From positions 110,246 to 174,245 of the forward strand of contig JAVVQG010000008.1 of NCBI GenBank assembly GCA_036655355.1: 64,000 nt of DNA. The letters are read 5' to 3'. The DNA comes from JAUNSR01 sp036655355 (GTDB lineage Bacteria; Bacteroidota; Bacteroidia; Bacteroidales; JAUNSR01). Made by a program: the position numbers and the translations under genes. Numbering within the stretch: position 1 is the stretch's first letter; every line of letters begins with the position of its first letter. Shown in pieces: positions 33,802 through 43,941 of the stretch. The notes under the pieces were generated by a model. That model was not told where the DNA came from, ran no database searches, and was given only the letters and a program-made list of their open reading frames with translations.

Positions 33802-35328
33802 ATGAAAAAATTCAAAACAATAAAATTATATACGCTGATTGCGCTCACTTTCGGTATGACGGCCTGTGATGATTTCCTAACGGAAATGCCCTCTACGGCT
33901 ATTCCCGAGCATGAGGCGATGACCACGCTTGCCGATTGCAATGAAGTGGTTCTGGGTATCTACAGCTGTTTCAAGAATCCTGCGCTTTACAGCGGAATGT
34001 TGTCATTGCAAGATATTCAGGCCGATTATGTGTATGCCGCATTAGGCTTTAACAACACCTATGGCGAGGTGTATCGTTGGGATATCCGTTCTACCACATC
34101 GTACGTTGATGGTATCTACTCGGGATTATACCAGATTGCATCGCGCTGTAACTTCTTCTTTGATTACAAACATCAGGTGGAAGAGAAGTTGATCACCGAA
34201 ACCGATATCAACACTTACACGCGTCGTTTGGGTGACGTTCACTTCGCTCGTGCGATAGCTTATGCGGATCTGATCCGTTTTTATTGCGAGGCTTATGATC
34301 CGGCCAATGCAGATCAGCAGCTGGGTATCTCTCTTGCAGATAAATACGTAGGCGGATACCACGTCGTGCCAAGATCAAGCTTGAAAGCTTCTTATGAGTT
34401 CGTGTTGAGCGACCTTGACAAGGCGGAAGAGTACCTTGACCGCGAAGGCGCCGATACTCCTTATTTTACAAAAGGGGCGGTATGGACACTCAAAGCACGT
34501 GTTTATCTCTATATGCACGAGTACGAGAAATCGGCTGAATATGCCAAGAAGGTGATGGAGAAAACTTATTATAAACTGGCTGATGCCACTTCTTATAGCA
34601 AGGTGGATCCTGAAACAGGCACGAACCTAACCGAGTACGATTGGATGTGGCGTTGTGATGCCGGTGATGAGATCATCTGGAAAATTTCAATGAGCACAAC
34701 CGATAAAGGGGGAAGTCTTGGACGCGCGTTCCTAGGATATAACAGCGCGGCTTACTATCCTGATTATGTTGTTGGAACGGATGTGATTGACCGATATGAG
34801 ACCAACGACATGCGTTACTATGCGTATTTCACAGAGCTAAGAACCGGTCACGGCTACAACGCTACGGTGTTGAAAAAATACCGTGGTAATCCATACATCG
34901 ATGCCGGAACAGGGAAATATTTCGTGAACATGCCTAAAGTGCTTCGTTTGTCGGAAGTTTACCTGATTGCCGCCGAAGCAAATGCGCAGGCAGGTAACCT
35001 GAAAGAAGCCAATGAGGCTCTGAACGGATTGCGTGCCAAACGATTGAAAAACCACGGAAACCGCACATACGATGCCGTTGCCATCATGGAAGAGATCAAA
35101 AAGGAACGTTACTGTGAGTTGATCATGGAAGGTTTCCGTTTGTCTGACTTGAAAAGATGGAAACTGGGCTTTCAGCGTACACCGCAGAACAATGTGCTGG
35201 ACGGAGCGAACGAAAGTCGCCTGAAGATCTCTGCCGATCGCGTGGAGTTCACATGGCCGATTCCGCAACACGAAATCGATGCCACAGGAGGTGTGGTATT
35301 GCCGAACCCAAGTAACAAGAATCAATAA
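33802..35328 (+). CDS. SusD/RagB-family surface lipoprotein
   Basis: With the ATG at 33802 the protein has 508 residues and a clean lipoprotein signal with lipidated C22 (FGMTAC-DDFL). The upstream frame from 33769 lacks a signal and overlaps the gap, so it was not used. The TPR-rich helical fold is visible in GDVHFARAIAYADLIRFY, VWTLKARVYLYMHEYEKSAEYA and LRLSEVYLIAAEANAQAGNLKEA. The C-terminal block KERYCELIMEGFRLSDLKRW is typical of SusD proteins. It caps the SusC barrel and binds the ligand at the cell surface. A strong hairpin separates it from the next gene. Confidence 0.95.
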   Translation: MKKFKTIKLYTLIALTFGMTACDDFLTEMPSTAIPEHEAMTTLADCNEVVLGIYSCFKNPALYSGMLSLQDIQADYVYAALGFNNTYGEVYRWDIRSTTSYVDGIYSGLYQIASRCNFFFDYKHQVEEKLITETDINTYTRRLGDVHFARAIAYADLIRFYCEAYDPANADQQLGISLADKYVGGYHVVPRSSLKASYEFVLSDLDKAEEYLDREGADTPYFTKGAVWTLKARVYLYMHEYEKSAEYAKKVMEKTYYKLADATSYSKVDPETGTNLTEYDWMWRCDAGDEIIWKISMSTTDKGGSLGRAFLGYNSAAYYPDYVVGTDVIDRYETNDMRYYAYFTELRTGHGYNATVLKKYRGNPYIDAGTGKYFVNMPKVLRLSEVYLIAAEANAQAGNLKEANEALNGLRAKRLKNHGNRTYDAVAIMEEIKKERYCELIMEGFRLSDLKRWKLGFQRTPQNNVLDGANESRLKISADRVEFTWPIPQHEIDATGGVVLPNPSNKNQ

Positions 35329-35336
35329 ATATTAAC

Positions 35337-35368
35337 CCGCTCCGCTTCTCATTCGGGAAGTGGAGCGG
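35337..35368 (+). promoter_or_regulatory. Intercistronic hairpin SusD/DUF4843
   Basis: A 12-base stem, CCGCTCCGCTTC with GAAGTGGAGCGG (one G-U pair), closes an 8-base loop. No T run follows, so it is not a classic terminator. It may stabilise the upstream SusC-SusD message or cause partial termination. Confidence 0.6.
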
Positions 35369-35388
35369 AATTCAAACAAACTAAGCAG

Positions 35389-36306
35389 ATGAAAAAACTT
35401 AGCTTATATCCGCTTGCCGTTCTTTTTCTGTTTGCCGCTGTTCTTACCGGTTGTCAGGAGGAAAAAGTGACATTCAGTGGAAACGATTATGTGATGTTTT
35501 CTGATACGCTGCAATACATGCCGGTGACGGAGAATGCCGAAAACATGTTTGAGGTGCTGATCGGTACCTCGAAGAAAGCCGACATCGACCGTACGTATGC
35601 AGTGGAACTGGTACTCAATAAATCGAATGCGATTGAAGGACATCATTTCGATCTTGTATCGAATAACGTGGTGGTTAAAGCGGGCGAACTGACCGGAAAG
35701 GTGCAGATTAAAGGTTATTACGATAACATCACCTATGGCGACAGCCTTGCCTTTACGTTGCGTCTGTTGACGGATAAGAACCAGGAATGGGATATGTATG
35801 GCAAAGAAACCAACGTTTCGCTGATCAAATGCATGCCTTTCGATATCGATAACTTTGTGGGAAACCTGAAGATGTATGCTTCTTTCCCCTTCAATAACTC
35901 AGTAGTCACTTTTTATGTAAAAAGTGAGAAAATGGATGACAGTACGTTGTTGGTGAAAGATGCTTTCTCAGGTAAATATGACCTGGAACTGCGTTTCAAG
36001 AAAAACGATGCGAATCCTTTCCAAGACGGTGTGACCGTTCCGAACCAAGCAGCCTTTGCCGATCCTTCATACGGACAGGTGTTTACCAGAACGGTAGAGA
36101 ATGCGCCATCTTTCTATGTTACCTACGTGCGTACGATTTGTCTCTACATGGAGATGTACGTTCCGGAAACTGGTTCGTTCGGTGTGTATCAATACATGTT
36201 CCAATGGGTCCCTCAGTCTGAGGTAGATGCTGCGAATAACAGCACGGGTACCCCTTTCATGATGAATAATGAGGCGTTTGATTTCCGTCATATCGGTAAT
36301 AATTAA
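35389..36306 (+). CDS. DUF4843-family lipoprotein
   Basis: The 305-residue protein has a lipoprotein signal with C22 (AAVLTGC-QEEK). The N-terminal half carries the pattern DRTYAVELVLNKSNAIEGHHFDL with VVVKAGE, seen in DUF4843 proteins encoded after SusC/SusD. The rest is beta-rich. Members are presumed surface-exposed accessory ligand-binding proteins. It is the third gene of the locus. Confidence 0.8.
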   Translation: MKKLSLYPLAVLFLFAAVLTGCQEEKVTFSGNDYVMFSDTLQYMPVTENAENMFEVLIGTSKKADIDRTYAVELVLNKSNAIEGHHFDLVSNNVVVKAGELTGKVQIKGYYDNITYGDSLAFTLRLLTDKNQEWDMYGKETNVSLIKCMPFDIDNFVGNLKMYASFPFNNSVVTFYVKSEKMDDSTLLVKDAFSGKYDLELRFKKNDANPFQDGVTVPNQAAFADPSYGQVFTRTVENAPSFYVTYVRTICLYMEMYVPETGSFGVYQYMFQWVPQSEVDAANNSTGTPFMMNNEAFDFRHIGNN

Positions 36307-36412
36307 TCTTATACTAATTGAATATGTTATCGCCATAGCTCATCTAAAATGATTTACCTAACTAATGGTACATAGATGGCGCATTTGACCTTAGCGTTAA
36401 AAAATAGAATAT

Positions 36413-38197
36413 ATGCAAATGAAAAATCAGAATATCACAAAAAAACTTTTTTACTCTTTTGCTACCGCTTCATTGCTTTCTTTGGCTGCTTGTTCTTCGG
36501 ACGATGAGCCAACGGTGAAAGAGACTTCGAAGATCGAGATCAAAGACTTTGCCGTGAAAGTTGCGGCAGGCGATACGACGTTGAATTTCACTGCATCCGG
36601 AAACTGGCGCGCAGCTTTGAGTTCTACCTCTTGGATTCAGATCGATCCGATGACGAAAGCGGGATCAAAAGGTGATGCTAAGATTATTCTTAACTGGAAC
36701 GCCCACACCGGAATCACTCCCCGCTCTGCGGAACTGTCGATTTCTGTTGAAAATGAAGCCCCTGTAGTGATTCTGATCACGCAATTGCCGAACGAACCGA
36801 TCGTGGTGGTGAATAAAACAGAATCACTTTTGAATATCAATCCCAAAGCTGACGATGGACGTGGTGCTTTTTGCGATACCCTGACCATTCAGTCGAATGT
36901 GAAATGGAGTGTAAAAGAGCAGCCGAAATGGGTTGATTACGAAGTGATCGGTACAACCGAACCGCAAGAAGGTGTGCCTACTACCATCCAGTTGGTGGTG
37001 AAAGGTAAACCGGCAGCATTCAATGCACCCGTGATGAAAGGCAATTTCATTCTGGGTAAAAGCGGCGAAGCATCTTTGGATCACACCGTGGAATTACAGA
37101 CCGTTTCCGAACTGAACGTTTTCAGTGCTGAAAATGAAGAACAGCCACTTTCAAAGGTGATTCTGAGATCTTCTCCCGAAGCGGGAGGTCGTTTTGTGGG
37201 ACGTATGGTGGTGAAAGCGAATACCGCATGGTCTATCCTGGACATGCCGGAATGGGCGGCTACCATCTCAACCGATAACTCAGCGGAATATGCCAATAAA
37301 CTGATCACCAGAAAAACCGTTTCTTTCGAATTGAAAGAAGATTTTCTCGATACAGAGGGCTTTAATCAGACCATCCGTATCCGTGATGAAAAAACGGGAC
37401 TGCAGTCTGACGTGGAACTGGTATTTGAAGGAACAGGCAACGACTACTTTGAGTCAAAGCTGGCTTTCCCGCCTGATTTTATCTTTGACGCTTCCGTATA
37501 CACGCCATCGTTCGATTACGTAGAGGGTGCTATTCTGGATATGGATTTCGATATGGTTTCGGCACGCGACTATAACACGTTGGAGGAAGCTCCGTTTGAG
37601 TTCTTCTTCCTACATACGAACGAAATAGTTATTTTCCAGCAACAAGTTTATTGGGCCGGAGTAGAGATGGCACCTGCACAAACACGTGCGGCTTTAAATA
37701 CCAAAAAGCTTACACTGTATGTGAACGACCGTCAGATGGATTTCTCCGATGAGAATAAAAACGTTCAACGAAGCGCTTACATGGTGGTTGCGCCGAAAGG
37801 AACTCTTTTCGATGATCTATTTGACCCGGCTACGGGAGAACTGAAAAATGAATTCTTCTTGTCAAGCCGTCTGGTACGTCAGAAACCGGTTGCCAAAGAA
37901 CTTCCGGAAGCGGACATTCCGTCTGAAGTGAATTTTGCGAAAGAGGGAGGCAAACAAACCTTCGGAGTGAAAAACTTCGATATGATCGCTTTCAAAATCG
38001 ACGGAAATGACGCCGGAGCATTGGGTAACTGGATCTCGTTTGAATTCGACGATATGAGCAACATCACGGAAGTGTCTGTGATTGCCCAACCGAATACGAG
38101 TGGTAAAAAGCGCTCTAGTTTGATTGAAATCATGTATTTCGATCTGGCGACAAGTGAGGAATCGGTGATCTATTCGTTCAAGGTGAATCAGGAGTAA
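36413..38197 (+). CDS. Lipoprotein with three BACON-like domains
   Basis: The 594-residue protein has a lipoprotein signal with C27 (LLSLAAC-SSDD); an ATG two codons later is an equal alternative start. Three beta-sandwich units follow: about 40-125 (TLNFTASGNWRAALSSTSWIQI, ending in ISVENEAPVVILITQLP), about 130-225 (LTIQSNVKWSVKEQPKWVDY) and about 228-345 (VVKANTAWSILDMPEWAATI). The small-polar-W...W pattern is that of BACON domains. The C-terminal 240 residues are not recognised. BACON domains are often linked to glycan or mucin targeting in Bacteroidetes, so an extracellular binding role is likely. Confidence 0.75.
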   Translation: MQMKNQNITKKLFYSFATASLLSLAACSSDDEPTVKETSKIEIKDFAVKVAAGDTTLNFTASGNWRAALSSTSWIQIDPMTKAGSKGDAKIILNWNAHTGITPRSAELSISVENEAPVVILITQLPNEPIVVVNKTESLLNINPKADDGRGAFCDTLTIQSNVKWSVKEQPKWVDYEVIGTTEPQEGVPTTIQLVVKGKPAAFNAPVMKGNFILGKSGEASLDHTVELQTVSELNVFSAENEEQPLSKVILRSSPEAGGRFVGRMVVKANTAWSILDMPEWAATISTDNSAEYANKLITRKTVSFELKEDFLDTEGFNQTIRIRDEKTGLQSDVELVFEGTGNDYFESKLAFPPDFIFDASVYTPSFDYVEGAILDMDFDMVSARDYNTLEEAPFEFFFLHTNEIVIFQQQVYWAGVEMAPAQTRAALNTKKLTLYVNDRQMDFSDENKNVQRSAYMVVAPKGTLFDDLFDPATGELKNEFFLSSRLVRQKPVAKELPEADIPSEVNFAKEGGKQTFGVKNFDMIAFKIDGNDAGALGNWISFEFDDMSNITEVSVIAQPNTSGKKRSSLIEIMYFDLATSEESVIYSFKVNQE

Positions 38198-38225
38198 TTA
38201 ATAAGCGATATTTAATCAAAGCAAA

Positions 38226-38255
38226 AGAGTTGTGTGACAGATGTCGCACAACTCT
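38226..38255 (+). promoter_or_regulatory. Intercistronic hairpin between BACON and LRR genes
   Basis: A 13-base stem (AGAGTTGTGTGAC with GTCGCACAACTCT, one G-U pair) with an AGAT loop lies 15 bases before the next ATG. No T run follows. Confidence 0.6.
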
Positions 38256-38269
38256 GAACAGAAATTACA

Positions 38270-40807
38270 ATGAAGAATTTATTTAGAAATATTTGTCTGT
38301 TAGGCTGTGTGCTGGTGAGTTTGTTACTGGCTACCGGTTGTTCGGATGATAAAGACCTCCCTGCATCTTCGCAGTTTGGTTATTTACAGCTGAAATTACA
38401 GAAGAAGATGCAGACCTTTGCGCTGACAGGAGGGTCGGAACTGGAAAATCTCGGCGACGCAAAAAAAATTCAGATAGACCTACTGTACAACAACAAACAA
38501 TTGACACAGACGTTGAATGTGGCTTCGGTAAGTAGCGAAGCTGCTGAATTCGGTCTGACTTCGGAAACGATTCAGTTGTTACCGGGAGAATATACCATCA
38601 CGGGATATAAGATCTATGGAGAATACATCGAAGGCGTAACTCCGGGCGATAAAGCACCGATCCTACAAGAGGGCGAACCGGATGAAACAACCCGTTTTTT
38701 GATCGTAGCATCGGAAATACGTGTGGTAAATCTGGATATCGTTGCGCAATTGCGTGGACAGCTTTCGCTGATTCTGAATAAAGATTTTTCAGAAATACAG
38801 CCTGAAACGAAAGCTGCGGGTTACAATCCGGAAGCGTTTAGATACAACGATATCGCGAAAGTACAGATAGACCTGAAAGCCGGTCTTACAGGAGGGTTGC
38901 GTCAGTATACACTGAATACCAGACGCGCTGCCAACGATTATCTCTACCACACCGATACCATCAGCCTGCGTGTGAATGATTACCAGCTTGTGCAGATGCG
39001 TTTGTTGGATAAGAACGATAAACTGATCATGGTAGTGGATGAAACGCACCAACTGGTGATTGAAAACCAAACACTGACTAGAGAAAAGGTGGATGTGGAG
39101 ATGCCGATGACGGAAGCATTCCGTGATTACATCGCTTTGTATAATCTTTGGAAGAAAATGGACGGAGAGAACTGGTATTGGGTTGGAAACGGCTTTAACC
39201 AGGGTGCGAACTTCCTGTTTACCTATTCAGACGGTACGCCACGTCCATTGGATTTGTGGGGTAACCAACCGGGGGTTTCCTTGGCAGCCAACGGACGTAT
39301 CCTTGCGCTGAACCTAGGTGCCTTCAATCCCAAAGGGATGGTGCCGGACGAAATCGGTCAGTTTACAGAAATGCAGTCTCTTTACCTGGGTAATCAGTCC
39401 GATCAGGGACAGATCGACCCGAATGAGGGAATGGTGGGAATCGATAAATACGACTTGATGCTCAAAGGTGTGAACATCACCGGAAATCGTATGGCCATCG
39501 CGAAGGAGATCGCAGCCATCCGTTACCCGCGTTCGAGCACCCTGAGTTCGATCAATGAGGCCAAAGAGCCGTTCCGCATCGCTACCTACGGTTTGATGGA
39601 TACGAACTATTCGAATCGTATTACGGGAGTTTCCGAAGAGATCGGGAAATGTAAGAACCTTCAATACATGAGTGTTGCCAACAACATGATGACGGACCTT
39701 CCCGCTTCAATGGAGAAGTTGGAAGAGCTTACCGACTTGGTGTTGATCAACTCGCATTTCAGCCGTATCCCTGCTTCCGTACTGAAAATGAAGAACCTGG
39801 TGGCTTTCAGTTTCTCCGAAATGGAGCATATTGACCATGCTGCTATTCAGGAGAATATCCGCGAGTTGTTCGACGGACCGTCAAAAGAGAAAATCCAGTT
39901 GCTTTATCTGGCGGAAAACGGATTGCGTACGGTGCCGGATAACATGGGTAACCTAACGGCTCTCGGTCTATTGGACTTGAGTGGAAATAAATTGACTACT
40001 GTTCCGGCGATGGGCGATGACGTAAGTCTGGTACAATGTTTCGTATCAAATAATGAACTGACTTCTATTCCGGAAGATTGGTTCAAAACGGATGACTTGG
40101 AGAAACTGGACCTATCTGTCAACAAACTGACCACTTTCCCGAATATGTTCGATGCCAAATCACGCTATCAGATCTCTGAAGTGGATTTGAGCGGAAACCT
40201 AATCAGCCGCATGCCGGAAGATTTTAAAGGGATCCACGTTGAAATCCTGAATCTGAATTCGAATAAGTTGACCTCTTTCCCTGAAGAATTCTCTGAAACC
40301 GGATCGTTGTTCAATTTTATTCAGATCTCAAACAATCAGATCGATACCATCAGTCCGGCGTCTATCAGCAACATGAAATACCTAAAGGCATTGGAGTGTA
40401 GTGGTAACAAATTGCGTTACATGCCTTATGAATTCAATGTGGAGGCGTTCCCATATATGACCGGAATTGACCTGAGCATGAATCAGTTCGCAAAATTCCC
40501 GATTGAGGTTTTGTATGTGAACTACCTGACTGAACTACGCATTGCAAGTCAGTTCGATCATCAGACCGGAAAGAAAACGTTGACTGAATGGCCGGACGGA
40601 ATTGAGACACACCCTGCGCTTCGTGTGTTGGATATCTCGAATAATGACGTCCGCAAGGTGTTGAAGTTCCCGTCACAACTTAACTTCCTGAATATTCAGG
40701 CAAACCCGAATATTTATATCGCCGTTCCTCAGGATATCCAGATCCGTATGGCATTGGGTACCTTCCTGCTTGTTTTCGATGAAGATCAGAACATTGAAGG
40801 AATTTAA
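38270..40807 (+). CDS. Large leucine-rich-repeat lipoprotein (DUF4458-like N-terminus)
   Basis: The 845-residue protein has a lipoprotein signal with C24 (LLLATGC-SDDK). Residues about 35-280 form beta-rich modules (FGYLQLKLQKK, LPGEYTITGYKIYGEYIEG), similar in pattern to the start of the 491-residue neighbour. From about 350 to 830 there are leucine-rich repeats with the LDLSGNKLTTVP, LDLSVNKLTTFP, LNLNSNKLTSFP and LDISNND types. Such LRR surfaces usually bind proteins or peptides. It is probably displayed on the surface beside SusC/SusD. Confidence 0.8.
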   Translation: MKNLFRNICLLGCVLVSLLLATGCSDDKDLPASSQFGYLQLKLQKKMQTFALTGGSELENLGDAKKIQIDLLYNNKQLTQTLNVASVSSEAAEFGLTSETIQLLPGEYTITGYKIYGEYIEGVTPGDKAPILQEGEPDETTRFLIVASEIRVVNLDIVAQLRGQLSLILNKDFSEIQPETKAAGYNPEAFRYNDIAKVQIDLKAGLTGGLRQYTLNTRRAANDYLYHTDTISLRVNDYQLVQMRLLDKNDKLIMVVDETHQLVIENQTLTREKVDVEMPMTEAFRDYIALYNLWKKMDGENWYWVGNGFNQGANFLFTYSDGTPRPLDLWGNQPGVSLAANGRILALNLGAFNPKGMVPDEIGQFTEMQSLYLGNQSDQGQIDPNEGMVGIDKYDLMLKGVNITGNRMAIAKEIAAIRYPRSSTLSSINEAKEPFRIATYGLMDTNYSNRITGVSEEIGKCKNLQYMSVANNMMTDLPASMEKLEELTDLVLINSHFSRIPASVLKMKNLVAFSFSEMEHIDHAAIQENIRELFDGPSKEKIQLLYLAENGLRTVPDNMGNLTALGLLDLSGNKLTTVPAMGDDVSLVQCFVSNNELTSIPEDWFKTDDLEKLDLSVNKLTTFPNMFDAKSRYQISEVDLSGNLISRMPEDFKGIHVEILNLNSNKLTSFPEEFSETGSLFNFIQISNNQIDTISPASISNMKYLKALECSGNKLRYMPYEFNVEAFPYMTGIDLSMNQFAKFPIEVLYVNYLTELRIASQFDHQTGKKTLTEWPDGIETHPALRVLDISNNDVRKVLKFPSQLNFLNIQANPNIYIAVPQDIQIRMALGTFLLVFDEDQNIEGI

Positions 40808-40819
40808 TTCAATTATTAA

Positions 40820-40870
40820 CCGGTATTTTTCCGTAGCCGGATGCCAGGCATTCCGCGGGAAAAATACCGG
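40820..40870 (+). promoter_or_regulatory. Long intercistronic hairpin
   Basis: CCGGTATTTTTCC pairs perfectly over 13 bases with GGAAAAATACCGG, and a further CGGATGCC/GGCATTCCG stem can form within the loop. No T run follows. It fills most of the 83-base gap between two lipoprotein genes. Confidence 0.7.
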
Positions 40871-40890
40871 ATACAATACAAAGACTTAGC

Positions 40891-42426
40891 ATGAAATTTG
40901 TACAGAATATAATTAAAAAGATCTCTTATACGGCGCTCGGCTGCTGTTTGTTGCTGGGAACTTCTTCTTGTAAGGAAGAGGAGGTGAAAAGTGTCGATTT
41001 CGGAGTCTCAAAAGAGCAGTTTGACTTTTTTGCAGAAGGAGGGTCGGGTGAGATCCAAGTCACTTCTCACGAAGAGTGGACGGTTGAATCGAATGCCGAA
41101 TGGTGTTTGATATCGCCTGCCAACGGTTACGGAGCCGTATCGTGTGAATTACGCGTGGATACAAGTTATTTGTATAAGGCGCGCGAGGCGTTGCTGACTT
41201 TCCACTGTGGCGCTACATCGAAACAGATTCGCGTCAATCAGTTGGGTTATGAGAAGGTGATCCTTCCAAATGAAAAAGCATTGGAAGTTCCAGATTATAA
41301 ACGTGCCGACATCGCTTTTGTAGAGGTTGATGTATTATCGAATGTGGATTTTCAAGTTGAATTACCTGAAGATGCGGGTTGGTTGAGCTATGAAATCAGC
41401 GACATGCACGTTACGTCGGTACCTCGTCCGCGTAAAGTGAAATTCACTTACGGCATCAATACGGTTTCAGAGCCTCGTATGGCAGACATCAAATTCACTC
41501 CGGTGAATGAAAAAGATCAGGAGGCAACTCCCGCATCGTTGACCATTACGCAGGAGGCGGCTCCTCATATCGTTCCTTCAAGACAAGGCGACTCGTTGGC
41601 GATCGTGATGATCAGCCGTATGATGAATACGATGGTGGATCCTTCAGCAGACGGAACCTCGATGATTCACTGGCCGGACATCACGTTGAAAGAGTTTCCT
41701 GTGGAGAACGGTAAAGCGGGCGAGACGGAGCTGCGTGTAACGAAAGTACGTTTCAGAATGTTCGATACGAAAGAGTCAATCCCTTATCAGGTAAGATACC
41801 TTACCAAAGTGGAGGAGATCTCATTCTATGGAAATACCAACGGAGAATACCGCAGCATCGAGTGGACACCGGAAATTTCTGAAATGACTTGGTTGAAACA
41901 CCTCGAAATCGCCGGTTACGGATTTACCAATATCCCGGATGAGATTGCAAACATGAAGAGTCTTGAGACATTCGAACTGAGTGGTTGTTATTTTACAGAA
42001 ATCCCGGTTCACATCTTCCAGGCACTTCCGAATTTGAAAACATTAGCATTGCGGAGTAATTCTAGAAAGAATTATTCTGATCTTTCCGCAATTACGGATT
42101 GGGAAGGTTTAGGTTTGCGCGGAACGCTTCCGAGAGAGATCTTCTTGCCGAATCTGGAATCTTTGAGCATTCAGCACAACTATATTGAGGGTACGATCCC
42201 TGATTTTCCGGTGGGTTCTTTCCCTAATCTGAAACGATTGGCGCTGAATGGTAACTTCTTGTCGGGAGATGCACCCGAATGGATCATGAAACACCCGTAC
42301 CTGGGTTGTTGGGAGCCTTTCGTTTTCATCTTTAATCAGAATAACGGAAAAGATTCTGCGGGGAAACGTGTCGGTCTGACCAATGAGCCGAAAAGAGTTC
42401 CGGATTGTCCATTAACATTTTATTAA
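40891..42426 (+). CDS. BACON plus leucine-rich-repeat lipoprotein
   Basis: The 511-residue protein has a lipoprotein signal with C27 (LLGTSSC-KEEE). Two BACON-like units follow: about 34-115 (EEWTVESNAEWCLISPANGYG) and about 125-225 (SNVDFQVELPEDAGWLSYEI, ending in ASLTITQEA). Residues about 300-450 hold leucine-rich repeats (LKHLEIAGYGFTNIPDEIANMK, LETFELSGCYFTEIP, LKRLALNGNFLSGDAPEW). It combines the two domain types of its neighbours, which suggests the cluster grew by duplication and domain mixing. Confidence 0.75.
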   Translation: MKFVQNIIKKISYTALGCCLLLGTSSCKEEEVKSVDFGVSKEQFDFFAEGGSGEIQVTSHEEWTVESNAEWCLISPANGYGAVSCELRVDTSYLYKAREALLTFHCGATSKQIRVNQLGYEKVILPNEKALEVPDYKRADIAFVEVDVLSNVDFQVELPEDAGWLSYEISDMHVTSVPRPRKVKFTYGINTVSEPRMADIKFTPVNEKDQEATPASLTITQEAAPHIVPSRQGDSLAIVMISRMMNTMVDPSADGTSMIHWPDITLKEFPVENGKAGETELRVTKVRFRMFDTKESIPYQVRYLTKVEEISFYGNTNGEYRSIEWTPEISEMTWLKHLEIAGYGFTNIPDEIANMKSLETFELSGCYFTEIPVHIFQALPNLKTLALRSNSRKNYSDLSAITDWEGLGLRGTLPREIFLPNLESLSIQHNYIEGTIPDFPVGSFPNLKRLALNGNFLSGDAPEWIMKHPYLGCWEPFVFIFNQNNGKDSAGKRVGLTNEPKRVPDCPLTFY

Positions 42427-42449
42427 TTAGCTGCTTATTTCGAATTAGA

Positions 42450-43925
42450 ATGAAAAAAAATAATCTATTGCAACGGATATTGCTACTCCTTAGCATTGTC
42501 TTTTTTGCTGCGTCATGTAGTGATGATGATTCAGTTATCGGCATGAAAGAGGGAGAAGGTCAGATGACCTTCTCATTCATCCGTATCAATGGCTACACCC
42601 TGACACAGATGGATGAAGTGGCATCTGTGAAAATCACCCTTGAAAAGGATGGTATCCGCAAGGAGTTGAAGAGTTTGTCGATGTCCGGTAATAAGGATTC
42701 GATCTCTTCGGAACCTTGTTTCTTGGAAGCCGGAGCGTATAAATTGGTGAAGTATTGTACTTATGACCGTACGGCGGCTTTGCTAACGGAATCTTTTCCG
42801 AAGAAAGACCATCAGTTTTCTGTGGAGAACGGTGCGAAAAACGATTTTATCATGCCGGTTGTTGTGAACCATAAATTGGATAAAAACAACATCCTGAATA
42901 CACTGCATGCGATCTGTCTGGATGCATTGGGTCCGGATAAATCGTTGTGGCCTAAGACTTGGAATAAAGAACATGATTTGGAGGAGTGGGAGAATCTTGA
43001 ATTCGCCGAATACGAAGATGGAAGCATCGCGTATGTGGAAGGATTGACTCTTGACTCTAAATTTGCATCGATGAAGAAGCTTTCTCCTTCGATCGTGAAC
43101 TTCGGAGCTTTGAAAAGTCTCGTTATCCGTGACAATGCACTCGAAGAGCTGCCTGCGAATTTCGGACAGTTGAATATCGAGTCACTTCAGATCTCGAATA
43201 CCAATCTGAGCAAGTTCCCGGAAAGTATGGCGAGAATGGAACTTTATTCAATCCTTTTGGATGGCAATAAGTTCACATCGTTCCCGGAGTTGCTTTATAC
43301 GCAGAAAGAATTGCGCGTATTGCATCTGATGAATGAGCAGATCAACGTTATTCCAGCCGAACTGACTACATTCAAGGAATTGACTTCATTGAATCTGATT
43401 AATCTGAATATTACGGAGCTGCCGGATATTTTTGATGTGTTGTACCGCATCTCAACGCTGGATATCTCCGGAAACAAACAGTTGACTACACTGCCGTCTA
43501 CGATTAAGCCGGAATCTTTCGGAAATCAGATCTCTTACCTTCGTGCGATTCATGCAAATGGTTGCGGCTTTACATCGATTCCCGAAGAGGTGATTTCTCC
43601 GAAATTTAAGATGCTGATGTTCTCTGACAATAAGTTGAGCGAGGTTCGTAAATCGGATTTGGAAGCAATGACAAACCTGCATACGCTTTATCTGAGCGGA
43701 AATAAAATGACGTCATTCCCAACTGTGGAGATGCCTGAATTAAGAATGTTGGTGTTGATCGGATGTGGTTTAACTCCGGATCAGGTTGATCGCGAAGGGA
43801 TGCCTAACCTCTATTCTTCGACAAAAGACATCAACACGGGAGAAGTGATTGAACTGGACTTCTTGTTCTTTACGCAGGACCATTTTGACAAACACTTCAA
43901 AGGTTACGTGGTAGAGAATAAATAA
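42450..43925 (+). CDS. Leucine-rich-repeat lipoprotein
   Basis: With the ATG at 42450 the protein has 491 residues and a lipoprotein signal with C23 (VFFAASC-SDDD). The frame from 42405 only adds sequence before the signal and overlaps the previous gene. A beta-rich domain (about 30-135) contains LEAGAYKLVKYCTYD, resembling the module in the 845-residue LRR protein. LRRs follow (about 200-440: LKSLVIRDNALEELPANF, LYSILLDGNKFTSFP, LHTLYLSGNKMTSFPTVE). It is 23 bases after the preceding gene and ends at a terminator. Confidence 0.8.
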   Translation: MKKNNLLQRILLLLSIVFFAASCSDDDSVIGMKEGEGQMTFSFIRINGYTLTQMDEVASVKITLEKDGIRKELKSLSMSGNKDSISSEPCFLEAGAYKLVKYCTYDRTAALLTESFPKKDHQFSVENGAKNDFIMPVVVNHKLDKNNILNTLHAICLDALGPDKSLWPKTWNKEHDLEEWENLEFAEYEDGSIAYVEGLTLDSKFASMKKLSPSIVNFGALKSLVIRDNALEELPANFGQLNIESLQISNTNLSKFPESMARMELYSILLDGNKFTSFPELLYTQKELRVLHLMNEQINVIPAELTTFKELTSLNLINLNITELPDIFDVLYRISTLDISGNKQLTTLPSTIKPESFGNQISYLRAIHANGCGFTSIPEEVISPKFKMLMFSDNKLSEVRKSDLEAMTNLHTLYLSGNKMTSFPTVEMPELRMLVLIGCGLTPDQVDREGMPNLYSSTKDINTGEVIELDFLFFTQDHFDKHFKGYVVENK

Positions 43926-43941
43926 TATTCCTTTTTTTAAG

